Program-made: the position numbers and the translations under genes
Assembly: GCA_949825045.1 (NCBI GenBank)
Contig: OX463818.1
Coordinates: 32,566,906-32,630,905, forward strand
Reading direction: 5' to 3'
Length of the DNA stretch: 64,000 bases
Origin: Argyresthia goedartella
Taxonomy: Eukaryota; Arthropoda; Insecta; Lepidoptera; Argyresthiidae
The notes under the pieces: model-generated
What the model saw: the letters and a program-made list of their open reading frames with translations, nothing else
Told to the model about the DNA's origin: nothing
The model's database searches: none
Shown here: piece after piece, positions 1 through 10,700 of the stretch
Numbering within the stretch: the first letter of the stretch is position 1
Layout: each line of letters begins with the position of its first letter

Positions 1-2
1 GA

Positions 3-1163
3 GACCCCCCCCCTAAGGGTGTGGTTGGACGGCTTCCACACCTGGAGATTCCGGCCTTCGGTGGGGCAATTGATGAGTGGCCGGCATTCATCAATTTGTT
101 CGATAGCCTGGTCCACGGTCGGGACGACCTGGACAGCGCCTACAAGTTGGCCCAGCTATTGATGGCACTGCGGGGTGAACCGAAGGAGTTGGTCGGTCAC
201 CTAACGGTTACGGCGGGCAATTATGAGATTGCCCGGGTCATATTGTTTGACCGCTACCAACACAAAAGGCGGTTGGTTGATGCGCAGCTGGGGAAGCTGT
301 TCAGCATCCCAAGAGTAACCCGGGATGTTGACATCCGGGTACAGGTGCTCAACCCTGTGCTGGTGGCCACTAAGGCCCTTCAGAACCTTGGTCTGCCGGT
401 AGACCAATGGTCATATATTGTGTTATATATGGTTTTGTCACGGTTGCCTGCAGCTGTTCAAAGTCGGTTTGAACAGCTGTATGGGGGCAGTAGCTCGGAA
501 CTGCCCACGCTCGTCCAATTAACGGAGTTTTTGGAGGATGAATGCAGGCGATGCGACACCATGGATTCGGAGGCCAGTGTGCAGCGCCAACCCGCGCGGA
601 TGCGGGAGGGGCCGTGCCCCCCACCCCCACGGGGGGGTGGTCGGTCAAAACAATTTGGCGTTTCGAGTGCCGCGCCGTCGGGTGACGGCTGTGTACACTG
701 CGACAGTGCCGTTCATGAGGTGACCAGTTGCGCCAACTTTAAGGCGCTCGGTGTGGCTGCCCGCAGGAAGGTGGTCTTCCGCCACCGATTGTGTTTCGGT
801 TGTTTGGGGCCGCACCCGCTGAGTGAGTGCTCACGGGCGTCCCCCTGTGAGGGCTGCGGTGGCAGGCACCACGTCGTGTTGTGCCTGAACCGGTCAGGCC
901 CATCGGACGGTCACCAGGGCCGGACTCAGGTTGGTCGGTCACAGGGCCCAACCAGGGCCGGACCCAGTCCCCCTCCGGGCAACGGGAGTCACCAACGGGG
1001 TGACTGGGGTACCCGCGGACGGGACCCCCCCCGAGGGGAAGGGGGCAGCGCGGGGGTAACAGGCGGGACAGCCGGGGTTCGGTCGCCGCTGTCCAGGGTC
1101 AGCGAGGACTTCGGGCCGCTGGCTCACCGCGTGTTACGGGCGGGTGTCAGATGGCACCTATGA
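3..1163 (+). CDS. gag: Gag of BEL/Pao element, copy 1 (5' partial)
   Basis: This is a structural capsid and nucleocapsid protein of a Pao-type retrotransposon. The frame is open from the window edge, so the true start lies outside; the homologous copy starts at an ATG about 110 codons further upstream. The DUF1759 capsid domain opens with LPHLEIPAFGGAIDEWPAF. It is followed by three zinc knuckles (CVHCDSAVHEVTSC, CFGCLGPHPLSEC, CEGCGGRHHVVLC) and then a Gly/Arg/Pro-rich tail. The frame ends at TGA 1161-1163. The -1 frame is already open before this point and leads toward the protease, so a -1 shift is possible. Apparently undamaged within the part present. Confidence 0.9.
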   Translation, partial: DPPPKGVVGRLPHLEIPAFGGAIDEWPAFINLFDSLVHGRDDLDSAYKLAQLLMALRGEPKELVGHLTVTAGNYEIARVILFDRYQHKRRLVDAQLGKLFSIPRVTRDVDIRVQVLNPVLVATKALQNLGLPVDQWSYIVLYMVLSRLPAAVQSRFEQLYGGSSSELPTLVQLTEFLEDECRRCDTMDSEASVQRQPARMREGPCPPPPRGGGRSKQFGVSSAAPSGDGCVHCDSAVHEVTSCANFKALGVAARRKVVFRHRLCFGCLGPHPLSECSRASPCEGCGGRHHVVLCLNRSGPSDGHQGRTQVGRSQGPTRAGPSPPPGNGSHQRGDWGTRGRDPPRGEGGSAGVTGGTAGVRSPLSRVSEDFGPLAHRVLRAGVRWHL

Positions 1164-1403
1164 GTGGCGCGAAGGCTGGGAGCCCACCACCTTCTGCGCC
1201 ACCCTGCCCGTCGCTCTGGGAGGCGAACAGGGAGGCGAACAGTCGGATGTCGCCCCCATTCCTAGAGCGCCCCAGGTTGGATCCGCTCTCACCCCTCCAT
1301 CCACGGTGGCCACCGGGCACACCGTTCACAGTCCGGTATGGTCGGGTACCGGGACAGCGAGGGGCCTATTATGCGGGTTGGGACCCCCTAATGTACATGC
1401 GGT

Positions 1404-1429
1404 CTGATATGCCACCGGTGGCATATCAG
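1404..1429. repeat. 26-bp perfect palindrome between gag and protease
   Basis: Two 13-base arms (CTGATATGCCACC and its exact complement) meet with no loop. The palindrome lies in the -1 frame about 60 bases before the TAG at 1490-1492. The identical palindrome is at 21336-21361 in the other copy. RNA of this sequence could form a stem, but without a loop the central pairs would open. Confidence 0.9.
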
Positions 1430-1537
1430 CAGCCGAGTTACCAGGCCGACGGAGGTCTGAGCGGGTTCGGATCCCGCGGGGGTTCCCGCTAGGGACACGC
1501 CGCCCACTTACAAGGTGCCGCCACTCCACAGACGGTC

Positions 1538-2161
1538 ATGCTCCCCACCGCCTCGGTGATAGCGTGGAGTTCGGACGGCAAATCTTGTGTAGCACGAGCA
1601 CTATTGGACTCGGGGGCCCAGGGGTGCTTAGTCTCGTGCAACCTTGTAAGACGGTTGGGCATTTCGGTAAGGGAGTACCCACATTCCATTCGGGGAATTG
1701 GGAACACGGAAGTCGGTTCCGTTAAGGGAGTATGTCGGATTACTCTCTCGTCACGGGTGGATTCATCGGTGAATCTGACGGTCACGGCATTAGTCATGCC
1801 TAATGTGATGGGCTCACACCCTCACGTACGGTTGTCGCCCTCGGTGCGACAGTTGGTCGCTGGGTTGTCACTGGCTGACCCGGAGTTCGATATTCCGGGC
1901 CCAGTAGACATTTTATTGGGTGTCGATGCCTTGGGATACCTGTTAGTGCCAGGTGTCCACGTGTTGCAGGCGACTGGTCTGGTTTCGGTCAACATCAGAC
2001 TGGGCCATGCGGTAATGGGTCCGGTCATGCCGGCTGCCCCACGCCTAGCGACTCGTAGCCCCTTATTCGGTTCTGTACTCTCGGAGGTGATACAGAAGTT
2101 TTGGGAGGTGGAGGAACCACCTACGGTCCGCCGTTTGGACCCGGTTGAACAAGAGTGTTGA
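1538..2161 (+). pseudogene. pro: Pao-type aspartic protease domain, copy 1 (3' truncated)
   Basis: This is the retropepsin-like domain that cleaves Gag-Pol. It carries the catalytic motif LLDSGAQGCLV and continues through a DUF1758-like region (SLADPEFDIPGPVDILLGVD) to the conserved link FWEVEEPPTVRRLDPVEQEC that normally precedes reverse transcriptase. At 2158 the element breaks off, and the stop TGA at 2159-2161 is made by the flanking DNA. The same frame is open upstream (1022-1489) and is interrupted only by TAG 1490-1492, which the second copy shares. So this piece was probably once read as part of a longer pol frame. Confidence 0.85.
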
Positions 2162-2403
2162 ACACATTGTTCCCATTGCCTCTGTCCCCCATTTTTTGTA
2201 CAATAAAATTGTAATTAAATAATTAGATTACTAAATTATAGTGTCCAAAAACATAAACCCGTCATTATTATAGTTACCATCTGCAATAAAGTAAAAAGTT
2301 TCAACTTTATATGATTCTGTTAACTTTGAACTATTTTCATGAGATGTAAAATTTACAATATTTTTGTAGAAGGTGAATAAATATTTATGATACTTTCTTA
2401 CAG

Positions 2404-2588
2404 GTGTGAAAACCAAGATGCCGACATTGCTGCTGAACAAAATAAAAGTCACACAGCGGCAAGTAACGCAATTGAAGAGAGAAGTTATCCGACTGCGCAA
2501 GCCAGGGTTGAGTTTTAGAGCACGACTATCAAATGCAACAAAACTCAACAAGAGTGTTGCATTTGACACTGTAAATAATAATCTATAA
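2404..2588 (+). other. Possible 3'-terminal exon (unrecognised product)
   Basis: A pyrimidine-containing stretch ending in CTTACAG (to 2403) looks like a splice acceptor. It is followed by an open frame to the stop TAA at 2586-2588. A polyadenylation-like AATAAA follows about 50 bases later (in GTGAATAAAATAATT). The encoded peptide has a basic, leucine-rich helical stretch (KVTQRQVTQLKREVIRLRK) that could be a coiled coil. I recognise no family; it may be a host exon or a fragment of an old transposase gene. Evidence is only the splice-site look and one helix-like segment. Confidence 0.25.
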
Positions 2589-4557
2589 CCAAGTGTTTTT
2601 GAAATGTTGTATGTTAATCATCTGTAAAGCATGTGAATAAAATAATTAATTTGAATTTGAATTTTAATTAATACCACATCATCAACCTGCGTTACAGGTT
2701 CATGAATGTAACATGTGTGCAGTTTTTTAACCTATTTGTAAAAGCTACATAAAATACAACTAAACATTACTAATCTTAACTTTTTGTTTAAGCAAAGATA
2801 TTAGTTTGTTTGCAAAGAAAGTTTTGATTAGTAATTCAAGCTTGTTACATTCATGAATCCAAATACTATACCCTATCTATACATATATGATACATATACA
2901 GTGTAATATACGCACCTATACGTATAGGTATATACACAGAGTTTACGGGGCAAATATACAGATGTCGCTAGCATTCAAAAGTGGTTGCACTTTTTTCATG
3001 TAAGAGGGCACTCTTTTTTCCTTATGTATTACTATACTCTTTGTAATAAATTAAACTACTTGCACACTTTTCACTATAACACTTTATTTACACTTAATAA
3101 CTTAACTTTGTATTACAAGAAAAACTCAAACTACTAAAATCGTGATAGTGCTTGATATGTTACTTCAAAAGTCAAACCATACCGCGATGTAGACTACTGC
3201 TACTAACACCATCTATCGGCAACAAACTAAATTAAACAGACATAAGATCTAACTGAAACAGTAACTGTTTGACAATAAATATATTTTATGATAATAAATA
3301 TATATTTAAGCAAACCCGAAGTTGGTTTTATTTCATTTCATGTTTAATAATAGAAATTCAATAGAAGTAGCTTTTTTTAAACAATATATCGGATTACTAT
3401 TATAAAACAGCTTGTGAAATCAATAAAATCAATTGTAAACTCAATCATGATATTTCATATAATAAAATTCCTGAATAAATTTCGTTCATTCAACATTCAC
3501 TTCCGGCAGTTCATTCACTTATTCCCTTCACTACAAATGTCAAATTTTATGGTTTGTTAATGAGGTTTGCCATCTAGGGACAAATGGACTATATAGCATC
3601 ACGTCTCTCCCTCTCTCTAACACGCTTTACAAGATGGCAGCGTTAGTTCCGATTTTGGCCACGCGCCAAACTTTCTTCTGTCGAATTGACAGCTTCAAAT
3701 GTCAATGTCAATAGCAAACGTCATAAAGATGCAAGATGGCTGACGTTAGTGTTGTCAGCGTAAACGTTGACACTGTCTCGCGGTCCATTTCACACAAAAA
3801 TAAAATTTCACGAATAGTTACTCATAGCAATAATTTTTACGATACCGATCATCGGCAAATACGAGTATAACGATAACCTGTGGTTTACGGTTATCGGCAT
3901 CGGTATCGTTGCATCGCCAATTAATATATACCTATATAAAAGTAAAATACACGTAGCTCATAAATGTCTCCACCGAGGGCCTTTACCGGATACGAGTTAT
4001 TATCGACAATAATATCGACATTCACCCAAACTCTATTGAAACAAGTCCGTCGAATAAAATATCAGATCATAGACTCAAGCGTTTAGAGGACTGTCAGACG
4101 ACAAACTAGCAACTATCCACGAGTGTTTCTTCTTTTCGTCTCATATTTTGGTGTGGCTGTGGGACTGGTTACCACTTATCTGCAATACAACCGTGAGTAT
4201 ATGTACCTTTATCGAAGGCCAGACACCCTTCCTCGTCGGGCGCGGACATTCGGAAGTCGTACAGAGCTTTGCAGAGCGCCGTCGGAACTGGGAGTGGCAC
4301 TACGATCTGAAATAACAATATTAACACCATTGATTGATTACACTTAGCGTTAGTATATTGTTTATATATATGTTTATGAGATTAAATCATAGTTATATTA
4401 GATTTTATCCCAAAAATTATATGGCATGATGTGATTTCACTTACTCTAACTATATCTAGTATATTCATTCAGTAGAACTAACAAAACCCAAAAAGGATGA
4501 AATCGATGGCCTAAAACGTCTGCAGGCATTTATATTTATTGCACCAAAGTTTTAATT
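2589..4557. other. AT-rich stretch without recognised gene
   Basis: Mostly AT-rich DNA. I see short microsatellite-like patches (2880-2940), a nested inverted repeat at 3839-3909 and one 74-codon open frame at 4123-4347 with a hydrophobic start (FLLFVSYFGVAVGLV). I cannot assign that frame and would not call it a gene. No exon of POSH was recognised here, although the stretch lies downstream of the last exon found. Confidence 0.4.
3839..3909. repeat. Nested inverted repeat
   Basis: The outer arms are ACGATACCGAT (3839-3849) and ATCGGTATCGT (3899-3909). The inner arms are CGATAACC (3871-3878) and GGTTATCG (3889-3896). The structure could be the core of a small MITE, but no terminal repeats or target duplication were identified. 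Confidence 0.6.
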
Positions 4558-4657
4558 CGAGGGTCATCCCAAAAGAGATTAGATATTCAAAACTACAAAG
4601 TTTATTCTTTAATATTGCTATCTATTGAGCACGTATACCCTTTTCCATCCAGCTAAA

Positions 4658-4951
4658 CTACTTGGAAAATGTCAATGACAACTCTTCTTTGGGTACCTCA
4701 GAAATTTTATAATTATAGGCAGCCAGGGCAACCATCTTCTTTTGTCTCAAATCGATTTCCTCATAATTTTTCTTTGATTTTCGGAAACAGGTAAAAATCA
4801 CAGGGTACCAGGTAAGGAGAATATATCGGGTGAGAGAGTAGAGTGACATTTTACGAACTAATTTGGAAGTGTGGGGGGCGGCGTTGTCATGGTGCCAGAG
4901 CAGGTGTTGGGTTCCTGATTTTAGCCGCTTGTCACACCAAGCTGACAACAC
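4658..4951 (-). pseudogene. Mariner transposase C-terminal fragment
   Basis: The translated minus strand contains LLWHHDNAAPHTSKLV, the mariner signature around the second catalytic aspartate (usual form WHHDNAPAHTS). A following segment still resembles the mariner 'PYSPDLAPCD' region, but in a shifted frame, showing frameshift decay. The N-terminal helix-turn-helix and first catalytic aspartate are missing, partly because of a SINE insertion upstream. It lies inside the TIR pair 4558-5477. Confidence 0.8.
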
Positions 4952-5136
4952 TTGTGGAGCACAAACTGTCTCATATCATTCTGAGTTGACAGCTCTTTGA
5001 TCCTCTAGTGCAACTGTCGCAATGTGCCCTGTCTTGCAGAAAAATTACGCAACCATTTGTTTCTGTGTGCTTTGTTTATAAATATTACGCAGAATTCCGG
5101 AGTATTCCATTTTTTTATTTATAGCTATTTAATCCG

Positions 5137-5394
5137 ACCGAATTGCCGAGGCGTCAGTGACCCTGCCTACGAAGCCAAGGGTCCCGGGTTCGAGTCCCCG
5201 TGGGTGCAAATATTTGTTTGACGAGAACGGATGTTTGAACCCTAGTCATGGTTGTTTATCTATCTATCTAAGTATAATATTTATCGATATAAGTATGTGT
5301 ATCGTCTAGTACCCAAGATACAGGGAATCCTAGTTTGGGGCTAGATCAATGTGTGTAAATAGTATCCAAGGTATTATTATTATTATTATATATT
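5137..5394 (+). mobile_element. tRNA-derived SINE, family A, copy 1
   Basis: The head resembles a tRNA: an A-box-like TTGCCGAGGCG near 5144 and a good B box GGGTTCGAGTCC (5186-5197). A conserved body follows (ACCCAAGATACAGGGAATCC, TTTGGGGCTAGATCAATG) and a tail of ATT repeats. The same body occurs on the minus strand at 24716-24969, which establishes it as a repeat family. It is inserted inside the mariner remnant, so it is younger than that insertion. Confidence 0.85.
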
Positions 5395-5578
5395 AATCAG
5401 CCTTCACGGTGGTGTATAACTGGCCAGTATCAATCAAATGAGCATGGAGTATCTAATTTATTTTGGCATGACCCTCGTATCAAAACCATCCGTCTGTGAT
5501 GTCAAATCCACATTTAGCCGCCTACACTGCGAATCCCATTGTGGGGCTAGCTAAGAATGAGTGAAGATAACATATTAC

Positions 5579-5693
5579 CTGAACATAAGTGATGGGGAAG
5601 ACGCCACTGCGGCCGCCGACCTCGCCGTGATACCAAAAGGGGTCCAACCGCTTCTGTAGGAGTATCGTCTCACCCTTCTTGAACGAGAGGTCC
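5579..5693 (-). CDS. POSH: POSH exon: second half of SH3 domain 1
   Basis: POSH (SH3RF family) is a RING E3 ligase and scaffold with several SH3 domains that links Rac to JNK signalling; this exon encodes most of the first SH3. The 38 residues begin DLSFKKGETILL, continue through PFWYHGEVGGRSGVFP and end in ITYVQ. The WYHGEV and G-x-FP motifs are the SH3 ligand-groove signature and match vertebrate POSH (NWYHGEVNGIHGFFP) as I recall it. The acceptor is CCCGTTGCAG|G and the donor CAG|GTAATA, both canonical. The exon is 115 bases, with entry phase 2 and exit phase 0. Entry phase 2 exactly fits the GG left by exon 15802-15917. The next exon (SH3 domain 2) was not found between here and base 1. 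Confidence 0.92.
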
Positions 5694-6079
5694 CTGCAAC
5701 GGGATGTGAGAATGAAAATGAGAAAATATAAAGAAGAAATAAGTAGGTACAAGATTAAACAAACGTCCACTGCTTAGCATCTATGGATTCTAGATTTGCT
5801 GGAAGAAATCTCTTGTTAGAGAAAAACTCGTCTCTGTCCGTTTTCCAGTCTGTGATGTATGTACATATTGTTTTTTGTGCTACAATAGTATATTATAATA
5901 ATTGTTTTGTGCAACAATAGTATGTATAACTCTTGAGTGCTAAATTGGTCATCACAAACTAGGCTGTTTTATGTGGTAAGGTAGCCGAGTGTGTATGATT
6001 CTTTTTTTCACGACGTTTTTCCACACACTTGAAATGTAAAAAACGGACTTGTGTTTGTCGTCGGTCGATCGTCGAATTC

Positions 6080-6097
6080 GGCACATCATGATGTACC
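6080..6097. repeat. 18-base near-palindrome, variant of 13815-13832
   Basis: GGCACATCATGATGTACC differs by one base from the perfect palindrome GGCACATCATGATGTGCC at 13815-13832. Both flank the BEL insertion, so before the insertion they lay only about 660 bases apart. Confidence 0.7.
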
Positions 6098-6686
6098 TCG
6101 TCATATCATGCTATGGTTGCATTTCTTGATCTGCCATGTTAAACCCGCCACATCGTTTCAAGAACAACGTTCGACGATCTGCCAGCTTATAACTCGGCAT
6201 ATCGAAAAGTAGGGTGACAATAGATTTGGCTCGGTAGGTTGGGTTAGTTTAGAACGTGTATGTGCAACCAGCGGAGCAAGTAATGAAAAGCCAAACTTGG
6301 CTAGAGTAGGTTATTGTGGCTAAATTTCAGTTATGTTGTAGGTTAGGTTGGAACTTAGAAAAAGCAATAAAAACAACTTTTAATAATGAGGATTATAAAA
6401 GTCTATAAAATATCATACTCGGATACCCAATAGTAGACCACTGACTCCCGTGTGATGGTCATCCTACTTTTCTTTATTTGGTTTATGACATTAAAAAAAT
6501 ATTTATGGATATATTTTTTAAAAGTATACAGATAGTCATCTAGTAAACGTGTAGCAATAAAAAAATCATCCTCTAATGAAATAGATTTATTGGTAAAATT
6601 TGAACTATTTTGTGTGTCGAAGCATTTACTGGGAATATCGACAAACGTTTGGTTTTCATCGATCTGCCCGATTTTGGTTTGGGCAC

Positions 6687-6838
6687 TGTTTACGCCAATA
6701 CCTAATTTAAATTTAAATTACGGATATGCACTCGAATCCTTCCTATATCCACCTCTCCTTCCTACTCACTCATCGCACAACGCGCCGAACGAGATAGAAG
6801 ACTCGAGTGGCGCCTGCGGTGTCAAAAACTGGAACTAC

Positions 6839-6899
<61 letters not shown>

Positions 6900-7326
6900 A
6901 CGTCTGAACACTTTGCTTCCGTGTCGTCTACCGCTAATAAATTAATTATCCGCTTTACTGTGAATCTAACGATTGCCAAAGTGATAGTGCATCTGTGGGA
7001 GCTGGCCAGCTATATTTGTGCAAAGGATTTGGGACCTGGGCGTCTCGTCTCGAAGCATACAAATTCCCTCTGCATCGAAGCAGGTGAAGGAAGCCGCTAT
7101 ATCCGGATTGCTGATTGCTGACCGCTGGTGAGTCCCTTCCCAATCTGTTCTGTCTCTCTGTCTTCTAATTCCTCAGGCAGGACCGTTTCCCCTATCAATA
7201 CGAGTGCATCTCCGATTCAACCGCGATAATATTTCAACCCCTTCTAATAGGATTATATACCGCCCCGCGATACAGTCCACTTAAAATTAATAAAAATAAC
7301 TAATGAACCAACCCAAATATTGAACA
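6687..7326 (+). repeat. 5' LTR of the complete BEL/Pao element
   Basis: The LTR is 640 bases, TG...CA. Its only visible difference from the 3' LTR (610 bases) is an A-run of 58 bases here (6840-6897) against 25 in the 3' copy followed by TAT. That accounts exactly for the 30-base length difference. A tract of this length is unusual inside an LTR and may be partly an assembly artefact. Confidence 0.93.
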
Positions 7327-7330
7327 TTTT

Positions 7331-7348
7331 TGGTCCTCCGAGCCGGAT
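7331..7348 (+). other. Primer binding site
   Basis: TGGTCCTCCGAGCCGGAT begins four bases after the 5' LTR. From memory it resembles the complement of the 3' end of insect tRNA-Tyr with one mismatch. That match needs a tRNA alignment; the position and the TGG start are what the sequence shows. Confidence 0.65.
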
Positions 7349-7702
7349 CAGTTATTTCATTGTAATTTTGTGTCAAAACTCCGATAGTTTTACACGTAAT
7401 TCATCCGCCATATTGGACGCTAATCGTTCTCCCGCTCATAACCGCCGCCACCGCAGCCATAGGTACCTACCTGCGCTGTTAGTATTTATTTATTTACATA
7501 CCCACCTATCTAGGTACTCATACTCATAACGCAACCCGCTTGTCGTACTATCCTACCGATATAGGCAACTCACAATTAGTTAGCCGCTCGAATTCTACCT
7601 TGTGTTGTACTTATTTACCCACAGGTACGCGATACCGCATATTAGTATTTACGTACGTTACACGTTTTCGCTTGTCTGAATTCCATTCGTTGTTTATCAA
7701 CT

Positions 7703-10700
7703 ATGGCCGCTGTCAAAATAACTGTATTACAAGCAAAAAATAACGCGATCTTCTCTCGTTTGACTAGTCTAAATGACGTCGCTCAGAAAATAAATATTAC
7801 GGAGGTAGAATTGCGTTCCACTGAGACTTTTATGGCTGAGAGTGAGACGCTGCAAGCCATTCGCTCGGACTTTAGTTCGAATCTGGATTCGATAAATGAG
7901 TTAGGTTTTCAGGGAAATCCGAACTTTGTACCTAACTATAGCGCGCTTAACGCTTTCGAAGATATTTACGCCAGGATACAGAGAGTACGTTCTCGCATAT
8001 TATCAAAAAACAAACCGCATCACTCAAACGAGACCAAAGGTTCGTCTTCACCGTTCAAACTCCCGCCAATTAACCTTCCTGCGTTTGATGGAAAGATTGA
8101 TAGTTGGCCTGTGTTTTACGAATCGTTTAAGGCGAATATACACTTGAACCAAGCTTTAAGTGACGCTCAGAGAATTCAATATTTAACCGGTAAATTGTCC
8201 GGTCCCGCATTGAAAATAATCGCTGGTATTATTCCGTCAGGTGAGAATTATACTTCCATCTGGGAAAGTCTAGTTCAAAAGTACCAAGATAAAAGAGCTC
8301 TTGGAAGTCATTACGCATCTATTCTTTTGAATATCAAACCCGCGTCGAATAATTCTACGTCATTAAATACGTTTATAGAAACATTCGATTCCGCGGTTTC
8401 GGCTTTAGAATTATTAAAATTCAAGGACTTAAAGGATTTTATTTTGATGTCTATGGCCATACGTAAAATTGATTCAGCCACCGCGCACGCCTTTGAAACA
8501 TTTATCAGAGACAAGGAAATTCCTTCCTATAAGGAGTTCGTTGACTTCATGAAAAGCCAAGTTAAAATATTAGAGCGGACCGCTGCTGCTCCGTCGAACC
8601 GCGCTCCCACGTCAGTGGAGAACAACCCTAATAATAATAATACAAAACCGAATCGCCCGCGCAATACCTACCAATCACAAACGTTTCTAACGAGTGACAG
8701 TAACGGTGTTGGTCCCTGTTTGATGTGTCATAAATCTGATCATCATCAGTTATATAAATGTACCGCCTTTAAATCTCTTCCCGCCAAAGGCCGTTTTGAT
8801 TTCATAAAATCTAAACGTGCTTGTGTGAACTGTCTCAGTTTATCTCATACCGCTTCTCAGTGTAACTCCACATATACATGCAAGTCCTGTAACAAGGCTC
8901 ACCATACTTTGTTGCACCTTGGAGGTACCAGCAAAATAACCTCTTCCGCTTCCGCGCCTCACGCGCCGCCGCCGCCGCCGCCGCCGCCCGCTCAGAACAA
9001 CGATGCCACTAGCGGAGACGTAATGTCGTCTCGCTCGCACCCACAGGAGAGCGCGTTGCCTAACGTGTCGCTTTGTGCTCACGCTCGCTCTGACTCTGGC
9101 CAATCGTTTATTCCGTCTACACCGCATACGACTATATTACTTTCAACCGCTGAAGTTAATGTTTTAAATCATGACAAACAGAATGCTTCTGTCCGATGTT
9201 TGATCGACAACGCCTCTCAAAACAATCTAATTACGTCCGCTTGCTGTGATCAGCTCGGTCTAAAGCCCATTCCGCTTGCGAATTCATTCATAAAGGGTGT
9301 CGGATCCGCTTCCCAAACGGTTCACGGGTACGTTTCGCTACTCGTTACCGCGAAAAATAAAAAATACTCATATAATATTACCGCTTTGGTTGTCAATAAA
9401 ATAACTGACCGCATGCCCTCCGAATATGTTGACACTTCTATAGTGCAACATTTGGTTGACTTACCGCTCGCAGATCCACTTTGGCACATTCCGGGTGAGA
9501 TCCATCTGATCCTCGGCGCTCAGCTGTTTCCGCATCTACTGCTAGGGGGCAGGGTTGTCGCTCCTCCCGCTCCACCCGCTATTGAAACCGTATTCGGATA
9601 CATTTTAATGGGTGATGTACCTGCCGCTTCTAGCTATAATAAAAATTATAATACCGCTTCCGCATCTAAACAAATAAATACCGCGACCTTCTTCACTTGC
9701 TCTAATAGCATGGAGATGAGTGACCGCTTTGATAACCTCCACCTTGATAAATCTTTAACTAAGTTTTGGGAAATGGAGGAAATGCCTTCTAAGAAGTTCC
9801 TTAGCCCAGAGGAAAGTCAATGTGAGGAAATATATCGCTCCACTGTATCACGTGACTCGTCTGGTCGCTACTGTACCGCCTTACCTTTTTGTCGAGATCC
9901 GTCCGAGTTAGGTGACTCTCGCTCCATCGCTGTTCGCCGGCTGCTGTCGCTGGAACGTAAACTGCAGGATCCTGAGTTGAGAGCTAGCTATAATGAAGTT
10001 GTGCAGGACTACATAGATAATGATTATCTGTCCGAAGTGCCGCCTGACAGTGAGGACTCCCAGGGATATTACATACCGCATCATGCCGTCGTTAGACGCG
10101 ATAAAACAACTACTAAAGTACGTGTCGTGCTCGACGCTAGTGCTAAATGCCATAATGGTATTTCACTCAATGACACTCTTCACGCAGGGCCGAATCTACA
10201 GGCTGATATTTTCGTCCTTTTACTTAATTTCCGCTTGTTTGAGGTAGCGATGGCGGCCGACATAAAACAAATGTATCTTAGAATTCTTCTCCAGCCGCAG
10301 CACCGCAAATATCAGAAGATATTATTCCGCTTTGACCCTTCGCAACCTATACGCGAATTTCAATTTAATCGAGTTGCCTTTGGATTAAAATGTAGTCCTT
10401 TCTTAGCTATGCGCACTGTGCGACAGCTGGCACTTGATGAACAAAATCAATTCCCGCACGCTGCGGACATAGCCGCTCGTGAGCTGTACATGGATGATTT
10501 GACCACTTCGGTCCCTACGGTAGATGAGGGAATTTCAGTCTCACGCGAACTCATCGACTTCTTTAAGACTGGTGGATTTAATTTAACTAAATGGATTAGT
10601 AACTCGATGGAGTTATTAAATTCCGTACCGGAATCGAACCGAGCCTCGCTCGAATTCTCCGACGATACGAAGATATTGGGCCTTAAATGGCTACCCGCTA

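Larger units (their letters stand above)
1..2158 (+). mobile_element. BEL/Pao LTR retrotransposon, copy 1 (gag-protease piece, truncated both ends)
   Basis: The segment matches 19933-22090 of the second copy almost base for base. The only difference I noticed is one base near 1293 (Thr versus Pro in the overlapping reading). The 5' side (LTR, leader, Gag N-terminus) lies outside the window. The 3' side stops abruptly at 2158, just after the protease domain, and runs into unrelated AT-rich DNA, so reverse transcriptase, RNase H, integrase and the 3' LTR are absent here. It cannot move on its own. Family: Pao-type Gag (DUF1759) plus Pao-type aspartic protease (DUF1758). Confidence 0.93.
4558..5477 (-). 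mobile_element. Degenerate mariner-like DNA transposon with TIRs
   Basis: Terminal inverted repeats of 17 bases with one mismatch are visible: CGAGGGTCATCCCAAAA at 4558-4574 and the complement of CGAGGGTCATGCCAAAA at 5461-5477. The outer right flank is TA, the mariner target dinucleotide; the left flank is TT, so one TA appears mutated. The interior carries the C-terminal half of a mariner transposase on the minus strand and a SINE insertion at 5137-5394. It is too short and broken to be active. Confidence 0.8.
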
